Assembly (NCBI GenBank): GCA_016183935.1
Contig: JACPDR010000013.1
Location: 1-64,000 of the forward strand
Direction: 5' to 3'
Length of the DNA stretch: 64,000 nt
Source of the DNA: Caulobacterales bacterium
GTDB lineage: Bacteria; Pseudomonadota; Alphaproteobacteria; Caulobacterales; Caulobacteraceae
Part shown: positions 17,833 through 26,380 of the stretch, one piece after another
How positions within the stretch are numbered: position 1 is the stretch's first letter
Layout of the letters: each line of letters begins with the position of its first letter
Notes under the pieces: model-generated
Database searches by the model: none
Seen by the model: only the letters and a program-made list of their open reading frames with translations
Told to the model about the DNA's origin: nothing
Program-made: the position numbers and the translations under genes

Positions 17833-18330
17833 CTAGCGCCGGAGCTGGGCGGCGCAGTGGGCCAGGGCCCGCGTCATGCGCCACTCCACGGTCTTGGGCG
17901 AAATTCCCAATCTCTCGCCGATCTGGGCGTTGGTCAGACCGTCGAGCCGAGACAACAAGAAGACATCACGGAGGGGTTCTGGCAAGCCGACGACGATTTG
18001 GGCGAGCAACACGCTTGCAGCTTGATCTGGTTCAAGCCGGTCACGCGGCGCAGCGAAAGTCTCCGCCCTGACCGCCAATACCCTCCTGTTATGATGGTTG
18101 GCGGCGAGGTTCATAGCAACTCGCAAGAGGAAGGCCTTCGGGTGACGAGGCGTAGGTAGGGCATCGACCGACGCCAGACGCAACCACGTGTCCTGGACGA
18201 TGTCATCACTCTCCTGAGCGCCGAACCGTCTTCGGAGGACTGCGGCCAGCCAACGGTCGTAAAGCTGATGCAGCGTGCCGATCTCAGCAGTGCTCCCTTC
18301 ACGAAGGCTATCGACGCTGTCAGCCACCAT
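17833..18330 (-). CDS. ECF RNA polymerase sigma factor (FecI type)
   Basis: This 165-residue group-IV sigma factor has region 2 near residues 20-75 (ESDDIVQDTWLRL) and region 4 near residues 105-160 (LPEPLRDVFLLSRLDGLTNA, then ISPKTVEWRM). It is the first gene of the sigma-FecR-receptor-isopeptidase run and stops shortly before fecR. By analogy with FecI it should direct transcription of the receptor, and perhaps of the precursor genes, when ligand binds the receptor. That target set is inferred. Confidence 0.93.
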   Translation of the reverse strand: MVADSVDSLREGSTAEIGTLHQLYDRWLAAVLRRRFGAQESDDIVQDTWLRLASVDALPTPRHPKAFLLRVAMNLAANHHNRRVLAVRAETFAAPRDRLEPDQAASVLLAQIVVGLPEPLRDVFLLSRLDGLTNAQIGERLGISPKTVEWRMTRALAHCAAQLRR

Positions 18331-18394
18331 CCGCTCCCACCGTCACACCCAGACAAATCAATGAAGCTCGGCCAGATTAGCCGAGGGGCCGAAT

Positions 18395-18410
18395 AGTCAC
18401 TATAGTGACT
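18395..18410. promoter_or_regulatory. 16-bp palindrome upstream of small HTH gene 1
   Basis: AGTCACTATAGTGACT is a perfect palindrome whose right edge is 34 bp before the ATG of the HTH gene. It resembles the C-boxes bound by controller proteins of restriction-modification systems. A diverged copy occupies the same position before the second HTH gene. Confidence 0.6.
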
Positions 18411-18444
18411 GGTTCAAATTGTCGATTTCGCGCCGCCTTCTTCC

Positions 18445-18648
18445 ATGAAGTTGGCGCAGACCTTTGGCCGGAATGTACGTCGAGTGCGGCACCGCAAAGG
18501 GCTGACAATTGAGGACTTGGCCCATGAAGTTGGGCTTTCCTACAGCTACGTCGGGGAGCTGGAACGCGGCCTGCGTAATCCAAGCCTCCGCGTCGTCGAA
18601 CTCTTCGCTAGCGTTCTAGAGGTGTCGCCGACGGACCTGCTCGACTGA
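18445..18648 (+). CDS. Small XRE/controller-protein-like HTH regulator 1
   Basis: This 67-residue protein is essentially one HTH domain. It reads RNVRRVRHRKGLTIEDLAHE, then a recognition helix around SYSYVGELERGLRNPSLRVVE. Length and layout match stand-alone regulators such as controller (C) proteins of restriction-modification systems. The palindrome at 18395-18410 sits just upstream, suggesting self-regulation. No restriction or methylase gene is next to it. It pairs with a close paralogue 146 bp downstream. Confidence 0.82.
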   Translation: MKLAQTFGRNVRRVRHRKGLTIEDLAHEVGLSYSYVGELERGLRNPSLRVVELFASVLEVSPTDLLD

Positions 18649-18743
18649 GCGTTTGGCGCGCTGAACGTAGAAGCGCCTGCACCGAGCGAAGGGGCCGTGA
18701 AGCGAAGCTAAATTCTTCTAAACCACTACCTCAACGTCGGAAT

Positions 18744-18759
18744 GGTTACTATCATGACT
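18744..18759. promoter_or_regulatory. Degenerate palindrome upstream of small HTH gene 2
   Basis: GGTTACTATCATGACT matches 12 of 16 bases of the palindrome at 18395-18410. Its distance to the downstream ATG is exactly the same (34 bp between). This points to a shared operator that arose with the gene duplication. Confidence 0.5.
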
Positions 18760-18793
18760 GGCCGAATGTCAGGCTTCACGCGCGCTTGCGCTG

Positions 18794-19000
18794 ATGAAAC
18801 TGGCGCAAACATTCGGCAAGAACGTCCGCCGCGTAAGGCTGGAGAAGGGGATGACCATCGAAGGCTTGGCCAACGAGGTTAGCCTCTCTTACAGCTACGT
18901 TGGTGAGATGCAGCGCGGCAAAAGAAATCCGACATTGAAGGTCGTGGAGCGTATTGCAAAGGCGCTCGGGGTGAGCGCAGTCGAGCTCCTGAGAGAGTGA
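18794..19000 (+). CDS. Small XRE/controller-protein-like HTH regulator 2
   Basis: A 68-residue paralogue of the preceding HTH protein, identical in its opening MKLAQTFG and in SYSYVGE, with the same overall layout. The recognition-helix flank differs (MQRGKRNPTLKVVE against LERGLRNPSLRVVE), so operator preference may have shifted. Its upstream palindrome is a weakened version of the first. The local DNA is AT-richer than the lasso genes, suggesting separate acquisition. Function beyond DNA binding is not shown by the sequence. Confidence 0.82.
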   Translation: MKLAQTFGKNVRRVRLEKGMTIEGLANEVSLSYSYVGEMQRGKRNPTLKVVERIAKALGVSAVELLRE

Positions 19001-19096
19001 GACCGCGGCCGCGCCAAACTTTCTAACAATCAGCGACAAAGTCCGGAACGCTTTACGCCTCTGGCTGGAGCCCGTCCTATCGAATAGATTGGGGGC

Positions 19097-19342
19097 ATGA
19101 GCGTGAGCGGGCATCCTAACGAACCGGGGCGGTGGACGCTGCTGGAGAGCCTCGAAGGCCGGAGTTTGTGGCGGCGGGATCGCGCCGATCCCATGCCAGT
19201 GGCGATGTTCTACCTCCTCAACCCGCCGGCCCAGGCCGAGCTTATCTATGACGAGGCCCGCGCCCGCGACCGGTTCGCGGCGTTGTTCGCCACTTCAGAA
19301 ATCCAGGGCTCTTCCGCCCGGACCGCCGACGCCCCCGCCTGA
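19097..19342 (+). CDS. Hypothetical protein
   Basis: An 81-residue frame starts with ATG at 19097. It reads GRWTLLESLEGRSLWRRDRA followed by a segment ending NPPAQAELIYDEARARDRFA. There is no signal peptide, membrane segment or recognised motif. A Trp-rich, charged N-terminal half and codon use like the neighbours make it a plausible small gene, but no ribosome site is obvious. Function unknown. Confidence 0.4.
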   Translation: MSVSGHPNEPGRWTLLESLEGRSLWRRDRADPMPVAMFYLLNPPAQAELIYDEARARDRFAALFATSEIQGSSARTADAPA

Positions 19343-19465
19343 TGTAGGCACGTCCCGTTGTCGGTCTCCGCAAGTCGGTCGCTGCATCCACCCACCGCCA
19401 AGGGTCGCCCTCCACGACATCGTCCAAAGACGCTGCGGCCAGACGTCGCGACCGACGCCTTGGAT

Positions 19466-19484
19466 ATTGAGAAACGTTCTCAAT
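19466..19484. promoter_or_regulatory. Fur-box-like palindrome upstream of iron transporter
   Basis: ATTGAGAA, a 3-base ACG spacer and TTCTCAAT form a perfect 19-bp inverted repeat 38 bp before the binding-protein ATG. Length and symmetry fit a Fur-type operator, and the downstream genes import ferric iron. The regulator itself is not in the window. Confidence 0.5.
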
Positions 19485-19522
19485 ACAACTACCGCCCGTC
19501 TGTCTTTACTTGGAGAGGCGCC

Positions 19523-20575
19523 ATGAACCGTCGCATCGTTACACTCGCCGCCGTCGCCCTGGGCGCCCTGGCGCTCGCCGCCTGCGGCCAGAAGGAAGGC
19601 GCCGCCGAGAAGGGTGGCGAAGGCGGGACGCTGAACCTTTACACGGCCCGCCACTATGACGCCGACCAGAAGCTTTATGATCTGTTCGCCGAGAAGACCG
19701 GCATCGAGGTCAAGCGCATCGAGGGCAAGCCCGACGAACTGATCGCCCGCATGAAGGCCGAGGGCGCTAACAGCCCCGCCGACATCTTCATCGCCGCCGA
19801 TGCGAGCGCCTTGTGGCGCGCTCAGGACGCAGGCCTGCTCCAGGCGTCGGGCTCTGACACGCTGAACCAGCGCATCCCCACCAACCTGCGCGCGCCGGAC
19901 GGCGAATGGTTCGGCTTTTCGCGCCGCGCCCGCGTCGTCGCCTATGACCCCGCCAAGGTGAAGCCGGAAGAGATCGACGACTACGCCAAGCTGGCGGGGC
20001 CGCGTTTCAAGGGCAAGCTCTGCGTCCGCTCGGGCGACAACGTCTACAACCTGTCGCTGGTCGGCGCCCTGATCGAGGCCTGGGGGCCTGAGCGCGCCAA
20101 GCTGTGGGTCGAGGGCGTCGCCGCCAACATGGCGCGCCCGCCCGAAGGCGGCGACCGCGACCAGATCCGCGCCGTGGCGGCTGGGGTCTGCGAAGTCGCC
20201 CTGACCAACAGCTACTACTTCATCCGCATGGCGGCCGGCGACGACGCCGGCGACCGTCAGATCGCCGAGAAGCTGACGCTGGGCTTCCCGTCACTGGACG
20301 GCCAGGGCTCGCACGTGAACATCTCGGGCGGCGGCGTGGCTGCCCATGCGCCGAACCGCGAGAACGCGGTGAAATTCCTGGAGTTCCTGGCCTCGCCGGA
20401 AGCCCAGGCCATCGTCACCCAGTCCAACTATGAATACCCCGCTGTGGCCGACGCGGCTCCGGCCGAGGCGGTCGCACCCTACGCCGGCTTCCAGGCCCAT
20501 CCGATGTCCGTCGCCCGCTATGGCGAGCATCAGGCCCAAGCCCAGTCGATGATCAGCGCTGCGGGCTGGCGATAA
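19523..20575 (+). CDS. Fe3+ ABC transporter substrate-binding lipoprotein
   Basis: This 350-residue periplasmic iron-binding protein is of the FbpA/FutA class. The ATG at 19523 gives a lipoprotein signal, MNRRIVTLAAVALGALALAAC, with a clear lipobox before Cys21. The mature part opens LNLYTARHYDADQKLYDLFA, typical of ferric-binding proteins. It includes a paired-Tyr motif, NSYYFIRMA, of the kind that ligates Fe3+ in this family. Longer frames upstream are non-coding extensions. It heads an ABC importer operon and has a Fur-like operator ahead of it. Confidence 0.9.
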   Translation: MNRRIVTLAAVALGALALAACGQKEGAAEKGGEGGTLNLYTARHYDADQKLYDLFAEKTGIEVKRIEGKPDELIARMKAEGANSPADIFIAADASALWRAQDAGLLQASGSDTLNQRIPTNLRAPDGEWFGFSRRARVVAYDPAKVKPEEIDDYAKLAGPRFKGKLCVRSGDNVYNLSLVGALIEAWGPERAKLWVEGVAANMARPPEGGDRDQIRAVAAGVCEVALTNSYYFIRMAAGDDAGDRQIAEKLTLGFPSLDGQGSHVNISGGGVAAHAPNRENAVKFLEFLASPEAQAIVTQSNYEYPAVADAAPAEAVAPYAGFQAHPMSVARYGEHQAQAQSMISAAGWR

Positions 20576-20605
20576 CCACGGTCCCGACCAGCCAGAGTCC
20601 GGAGA

Positions 20606-20628
20606 CCCGCCGCGCGCGACTCGGCGGG
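20606..20628 (+). terminator. Intercistronic hairpin after the iron-binding protein gene
   Basis: CCCGCCG (20606-20612) pairs with CGGCGGG (20622-20628) around a 9-base loop, followed by TCTTC. The hairpin lies 30 bases after the binding-protein stop. Such partial terminators commonly allow more binding protein than membrane components. Confidence 0.45.
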
Positions 20629-20637
20629 TCTTCGCCG

Positions 20638-22184
20638 TTGCGCCTAATGGCCATCGGCGCGGCCGTGGTCGCCCTGGCGCCGCTGGCGGGCGTGGTCTGG
20701 GCGGCGATGCAGCCGGGCCTGGCCGACATCGCCGGACGCGACGTGACGCGCTACGCCTTGACCTCGGGCGTGTTGGCCCTGGGGGTGGCGGCAGCGACGG
20801 CGATCGTCGGAACCCTCACGGCCTGGCTGACGGCCATGCACCGCTTTCCGGGGCGGGACGTCTTTGCCTGGGCCCTTGCCCTGCCGCTGGCCGCGCCTGC
20901 CTTCGCCCTGGCCTACGCCTATGCCCAGTTGTTCGACGTGGCAGGCCCCTTGCGGATGTGGTTGCGGCCGAGCCTCGGCTGGGACCTGCCGTTCCAGATG
21001 CGATCGGTTCCGGGGGCGATTTTTGTCCTGACCTGCGCCTTCTATCCTTATGTCTTCCTGGCCATGCGCGCCGCCTTCCTGAACCAGTCGGTGCATCCGC
21101 TGGAGGCGGCGCGCACCCTGGGCTGTTCGGCCTGGCAGGCTTTCATCCGCATCGCCCTGCCCCTCGCTCGACCCGCGCTGGCCGCCGGCATGGCCCTGGC
21201 CGTCATGGAGACCCTGGCCGACTATGGCGCGGTGCAGTTCCTCAGTGTCCAGACCCTGACCACGGGCGTGGTGCGGGCGTGGTCGGTCTATGGCTCGCCC
21301 GCCTCGGCGGCGCGGTTCGCCCTGCCCCTGCTGGCGACGGCCGCGGTGCTGTTGTGGCTGGAGCGGTGGGGCCGCAAGGGCCGGGGCTATGAGAGCGCCC
21401 ATGCGCGCTATCGTCCGTTGCAATCCGAGGCCCTGACCGGCTGGCGCGCCGTCGCGGCCACGGGCTTCTGCCTGACCGTGCTGACCCTGGCCCTGATCCT
21501 GCCGGTCGGCTTTCTGCTGATGCGGTCGCTGGAGATCACACCGGACTGGTCGCGGTTGCTGGCGGCGGGTGCGCGGACGCTGGGCATGGGCGGGCTAGGC
21601 GCCTTGACGACGGTGATACTGGCCACCCTTTTGGCGCTCGGTGCCAGCCGCCTGCCGATCACGGCGCGGATCGCCAGCCTGGGCTACGCCACGCCGGGTG
21701 CCGTCATGGCCATCGGCCTGCTCGCCCCGGCCGCCGTGTTGTGGCGACTGTCGCCCGGCGCGACCTCGGGGATCGGCGTGGGGGTGGCGCTGCTGACCTA
21801 CGCCTATGCCGCGCGCCTGATGGCGGCGGCACTCGAACCGATCGAGGCCGGCTTCTCCAAGGTCACCCCCGCCATGATCGGCGCCGCCCGCAGCCTGGGC
21901 CGCAGCGAGACCGGCGCGGCGCTGGCGGTGCAGTTGCCCATTGCGCGCGGCGCCCTGCTGACCGCCGCCCTGATCGTCTTCATTGACGTGCTGAAGGAGC
22001 TGCCAGCCACGCTGATCCTGCGGCCGTTCGACTTCGACACCCTGGCGGTGCTGGCCTCCAACTACGCCAATGACGAGCGGTTGCCGCAAGCGGGCTGGCC
22101 GTCGCTGATGATCATCGCCCTGGCCCTGCCCGGCGTGATCTGGCTGACCCGCAAGATCGCCGCCTCCCGTCCCGGAGCCCCACG

Positions 22185-22188
<4 letters not shown>
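20638..22188 (+). CDS. Fe3+ ABC transporter permease (FbpB/FutB type)
   Basis: This 516-residue inner-membrane protein consists of two fused permease halves with about 12 membrane helices, as in ferric permeases of the FbpB class. Each half has an EAA-type cytoplasmic loop for contacting the ATPase: EAARTLGCSAWQAFIRIALP in the first half and GAARSLGRSETGAALAVQLP in the second. The frame can start at TTG 20638 or ATG 20647; no strong ribosome site separates them. It overlaps the ATPase gene by four bases. Confidence 0.9.
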
Positions 22189-23219
<1,031 letters not shown>

Positions 23220-23457
23220 GCCGCATGCAGCCCATGGCCGCTGCGGTGATGCGCACGGTTGATCCCGCTCAGTGCACTATTCACGATCTGCACTGAGCGA
23301 CTGATTGGTCGGCTTTGCGCCAGAAGCGGACATCCACCGGCCGCCGGAGAGGAGACCTTCGCGCTCGGGCCGGTCCAGGTCTCGAAAGCTCCATGGCGAC
23401 GCTTGGCTGTCTTCTTTTTCTTCCTACCTGATCCCCAAGCAGCAATGGACGAGGACG

Positions 23458-23721
23458 ATGGCTAGCGGCTGGGCGCACGAGGGGGCGGTGCTAGATCAGA
23501 TCGAGGACACGATCACCGACGGGGTGCTCGCGGCGCGGTCACGCCTCCCGGCCGGTGAGAGTCTGAGCCACTGCATCGAGTGTGGCGACGAGATCCCGGA
23601 GAAGCGGCGCGCGGCGGTGGTAGGAGTTAAGACCTGCATCCACTGCCAAAGCGGACGGGACGGCCGCGTGGTCCTGTCCGGGATCAACCGTCGCGGCAGC
23701 AAGGACAGTCAGCTGCGCTAG
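23458..23721 (+). CDS. DksA/TraR-family C4 zinc-finger protein
   Basis: The ATG at 23458 opens an 87-residue protein. It has a short N-terminal helix and a C4 zinc finger, CIECGDEIPEKRR then CIHC, with two CxxC pairs 17 residues apart, diagnostic of the TraR/DksA zinc domain. TraR-sized members are typical of plasmids and phages and bind the RNA polymerase secondary channel. The conserved acidic tip is present as DQIEDTITDG. It stands alone on the plus strand; a regulatory role on the element is inferred. Confidence 0.8.
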   Translation: MASGWAHEGAVLDQIEDTITDGVLAARSRLPAGESLSHCIECGDEIPEKRRAAVVGVKTCIHCQSGRDGRVVLSGINRRGSKDSQLR

Positions 23722-23808
23722 CCCCAGCTGTGACGCGGGAGCGCGGCGTTTTGGCTGCCGGAGCGGTTGCGGGTTGGCGCATCCGAGGTTTGCGTTAGAC
23801 TTCCCTAC

Positions 23809-24150
23809 ATGACCGGCCAGATCCACAGATACTCTATCGCAGGCAGCTCCACCCACTATGTGGAGGTCACCGAGGAGGAACTGGATGCGGTTGACGGGCG
23901 GTACCATGACCTCGTGCGCGAGAAGGCCGTTGCCGCCGGACTGATGTCGAAGATCGAGACGCGGACTGCGTACGTCGCGCCGGCGAAATCACCGATTACA
24001 CCGCCGCGATAGGCGAAATTCGCCATCCCAAGCAGCCAGTCTACATCACCGTGGAGGACCTCGTGCGCCTTTGCCATCAACGAGGCCGACGACGTCGGCA
24101 TCAATGAAATCCTGTTCCGCCGATGGCCCTGGAGCTATGATCGGCAGCGG
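23809..24150 (+). pseudogene. Probable frameshifted gene of unknown function
   Basis: An ATG at 23809 opens a 67-residue frame (MTGQIHRYSIAGSSTHYVEV) that stops at 24012. The adjacent frame from about 23985 reads plausibly as EITDYTAAIGEIRHPKQPVY ITVEDLVR. After about 24065 the first frame again looks coding (FAINEADDVGINEILFRR). This pattern is what two compensating indels in one gene would leave. If the short frame is instead intact, it is a 67-residue hypothetical protein at 23809-24012. No family is recognised. The remaining bases to 24307 show no other gene. Confidence 0.35.
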
Positions 24151-24307
24151 CATCCCCGAGCCATTGCAGTTCGGAATGGGTCGTGGATGCGCCAGGAGCG
24201 GACTCTGGCGACCCTCCTGGGATCAGACTCCGGCGATCGTTGCCGAGCTCGCGCCCGACCGGGGGCGGTGCATGTTGATCCCCTCTTGGCGGGTCGGGGC
24301 ACGTATC

Positions 24308-25084
24308 TCAGAACGCCATGAAGGTCCGGGCGAGCATGTAGGTCGCGACCACGAAGATCAGACCCGCAAACAGGACGTTCAGGGCCCCTCGTCTCTGTCC
24401 CACGCGGCGCGCCACACGTGTCCCGAGCAGTCCACCCGCAAACCCGCCGGCCACGAACAGGCCCGCGATGGTCCAGTTGACCAACCCCGCAAAGGCGTAG
24501 CTCGCCGACGTGGCCACGCCGAAGCCGGTTACGGCGAGCAGGGACGACGCCATTGCGTTCAAGATCGGCATGCCCGTTGCGGCGACCAGTCCAGGCACGA
24601 TCAGGAACCCGCCGCCGATGCCGAAGAAGCCGGAAAGCAGGCCGGTGGCCAGGCCGAAGCCGACGAGCTTGGGGAAGTTGTCGCGCCCCAGGGTGACGTG
24701 CGGCAGACCGACCCCCTTGCGGTTGCGCAGCATCAGCACGCCGACCACCATCATCAGCACCGCGAACAGCGCGAGCAGCCTTTCTCCGTCCATCTGCCGG
24801 CCGAACCACGCCCCGACGACCGCGCCGAGGACGCCCGCGACCGTGAACACGGCCGCGCAGCGCCACTTCACGTTTCCGCTGCGGGCATGGTTCGCGAGGT
24901 TGAGGAGCGCATTCGCCGCGACGGCCACAGCGCTCGTGCCGATCGCCACATGGGGGTTGGTCACCCCGACGAGATAGACGAGCAAGGGCACGGCGAGCAC
25001 CGACCCGCCGCCCCCGACGAGGCCGAGGGTGAAGCCCACCACAGAGCCGGAACCAAGCGCCAGCGCCGCCTGCAGCGCGTCCAT
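24308..25084 (-). CDS. TauE/SafE-family sulfite exporter-like permease
   Basis: This 258-residue membrane protein has about eight helices and the duplicated glycine-rich signatures of the family: GLVGGGGSVLAVPLLVYLVG near the start and GFFGIGGGFLIVPGLVA in the second half. The ATG at 25082-25084 overlaps the upstream rhodanese stop by one base (TGATG); longer N-termini are translations of that gene. The family exports sulfite, sulfonates or other sulfur anions. Here it closes an operon of sulfur-transfer proteins, so sulfite or thiosulfate export is the likely role. Confidence 0.88.
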   Translation of the reverse strand: MDALQAALALGSGSVVGFTLGLVGGGGSVLAVPLLVYLVGVTNPHVAIGTSAVAVAANALLNLANHARSGNVKWRCAAVFTVAGVLGAVVGAWFGRQMDGERLLALFAVLMMVVGVLMLRNRKGVGLPHVTLGRDNFPKLVGFGLATGLLSGFFGIGGGFLIVPGLVAATGMPILNAMASSLLAVTGFGVATSASYAFAGLVNWTIAGLFVAGGFAGGLLGTRVARRVGQRRGALNVLFAGLIFVVATYMLARTFMAF

Positions 25085-25611
25085 CAGGCTGCCCCGGCGT
25101 GGCTCATGCGCCGGTTCCACGGCGCACGGCCCAGCAGGCGGGCAAGGCCGCAGAAGCCGCTCGCGCCGGCGAACGTCAGCCCAGATCCGACGAACAGCGG
25201 AACCGCAAGGAACCACGGCGACACAAGAAGGCCGGCGAGGGTGCCCAGCGCCACCATCGATCCCGCCGCGAGCTGCACCTGGCGCTGCAGCTCAAGCGGC
25301 TGCCGCGCGTCTTTGGCGACGGGCAGACCGGCGCGCCGCCAGCCGTCCAGCCCGCCTTCGAGCACGAACCATTGGCAGTCTCCGGCCTTCTGCTTCAGCC
25401 GATGGGCCTCCACCTCGGTGCGGGCCCCACTGCGGCAATGGAAGATGACCGGGCCGGTGCTGAGATGGCCGTCGTCCCAGGACGAGAGCGGCAGCGACAC
25501 CGCGCCGTCGATCTTCTCGCGGGCGTGTTCGTCCGGCTCGCGGACATCGACAAGGATGGCGCCGCCTTGGGCGCAGAGGCGCGCGGCCTCGACAGGGCTG
25601 ATGGTGTTCAT
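25084..25611 (-). CDS. Rhodanese fused to DUF2892 membrane domain (YgaP-like)
   Basis: The first 100 or so residues are a rhodanese domain with active-site loop HCRSGAR, Cys near residue 59, which carries a persulfide. A C-terminal pair of hydrophobic helices (MVALGTLAGLLVSPWFLAVP and onward) matches DUF2892, so the 175-residue whole resembles the membrane sulfurtransferase YgaP. It is coupled to the TauE permease gene and follows a second, single-domain rhodanese. It probably moves sulfane sulfur at the inner membrane during persulfide detoxification. Confidence 0.88.
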   Translation of the reverse strand: MNTISPVEAARLCAQGGAILVDVREPDEHAREKIDGAVSLPLSSWDDGHLSTGPVIFHCRSGARTEVEAHRLKQKAGDCQWFVLEGGLDGWRRAGLPVAKDARQPLELQRQVQLAAGSMVALGTLAGLLVSPWFLAVPLFVGSGLTFAGASGFCGLARLLGRAPWNRRMSHAGAA

Positions 25612-25624
25612 GCTGGTTGCTCGA

Positions 25625-25948
25625 TTAGCTACGGTCGTTGATGGGCGAGACCGGCAGGCCCGCCGCCTGCCAGCCTTCGATGCCGCCCTGCAGGAGGTAG
25701 ACCTCGTCGGTCGGCACGGAGGCGGCCAGCGCCTCGGCGTTCATCTCGGTGCGCCGGCCGGTGCGGCAGTGAAAGATCACGGGCTGGCCGGGGCTCGCTT
25801 CGATTCCGGCGGCGCCGGACGACATCGGGGCGTTCTGGGCGCCCTCGATGACCTCGGCGCACTCCTGGGCTTCACGAATGTCGACGAGGAGGGCGCCGTC
25901 GGCAATGAGGCGGGCGGCGGCTTCCGGTGTGATGGGTTTGGCGGTCAT
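25625..25948 (-). CDS. Single-domain rhodanese
   Basis: This 107-residue cytosolic sulfurtransferase has the conserved start of the fold (LLVDIREAQECAEVIEGAQN) and an active loop HCRTGRRTEMNAEAL with the catalytic Cys near residue 61. The end, GGIEGWQAAGLPV, is the usual rhodanese C-terminus. It lies 11 bases after the SqrR-like regulator and 13 bases before the YgaP-like gene, clearly in one operon. Probable role: transfer of sulfane sulfur made from sulfide or polysulfide. Confidence 0.9.
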   Translation of the reverse strand: MTAKPITPEAAARLIADGALLVDIREAQECAEVIEGAQNAPMSSGAAGIEASPGQPVIFHCRTGRRTEMNAEALAASVPTDEVYLLQGGIEGWQAAGLPVSPINDRS

Positions 25949-25959
25949 GGCGGTGTTCC

Positions 25960-26304
25960 TCAGGCTTGCCCGCGCGAGGCGGGGGAGAGTTCAGGGCAAT
26001 AGATGTCGCGCAGCACGGCGAGCACGCGAACCACGTCAGGGTCGGCGATGCGGTAGTGCAGGCTCTGGGCGTCTCGCCGGTAGGCGACCAACCCGTCTTC
26101 CCGCAGCCGCGCCAGATGCTGCGACAGGGCCGACTGGCTGAGCCCGACCTCCTCCACCAGGGCGCCGACGGACAGCTCCGTTTGCGCCGACAGGTGACAG
26201 AGGATCAGCAGCCGATGCTCGTTCGACAGGTTGCGCAGCAGGCGAGCGGCTTCGCCGGCCTTGGCGGCGAGCGCGTCCAGGGATGCGTCAGAAAAAGTGT
26301 TCAT
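25960..26304 (-). CDS. ArsR-type persulfide sensor (SqrR/BigR group)
   Basis: This 114-residue winged-helix repressor has the ArsR pattern NEHRLLILCHLSAQTELSVG, then LSQSALSQHLARLREDGLV. Two cysteines, C36 (LILCHL) and C102 (IYCPEL), are 66 residues apart, the same spacing as the redox pair in SqrR-type sensors that form a polysulfide bridge. Metal-site cysteines of classical ArsR are absent. It heads the sulfur operon and is divergent from a persulfide-dioxygenase-like gene, with a strong palindrome between. Repression relieved by persulfide is the expected mode. Confidence 0.88.
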   Translation of the reverse strand: MNTFSDASLDALAAKAGEAARLLRNLSNEHRLLILCHLSAQTELSVGALVEEVGLSQSALSQHLARLREDGLVAYRRDAQSLHYRIADPDVVRVLAVLRDIYCPELSPASRGQA

Positions 26305-26322
26305 CGGGGGTTTCCATTAGGC

Positions 26323-26339
26323 TTGTCTAATTTAGACAA
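26323..26339. promoter_or_regulatory. Palindromic operator between SqrR-like gene and hydrolase gene
   Basis: TTGTCTAA-T-TTAGACAA is a perfect 8-bp inverted repeat around one base, in the 76-bp divergent region. Its placement suits control of both directions by the adjacent ArsR-type repressor. Confidence 0.65.
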
Positions 26340-26380
26340 TGCTAATACATGTGTCAACACCACAGACACATGGAGCCCCC

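Noticed and set aside
18395..19342. Complete restriction-modification system around the two small HTH genes
   Set aside because: The neighbouring frames show no endonuclease or methylase motifs; only controller-like proteins are present.
24071..26002. 643-residue open frame on the plus strand
   Set aside because: Antisense to the TauE permease and both rhodaneses, which have clear motifs.
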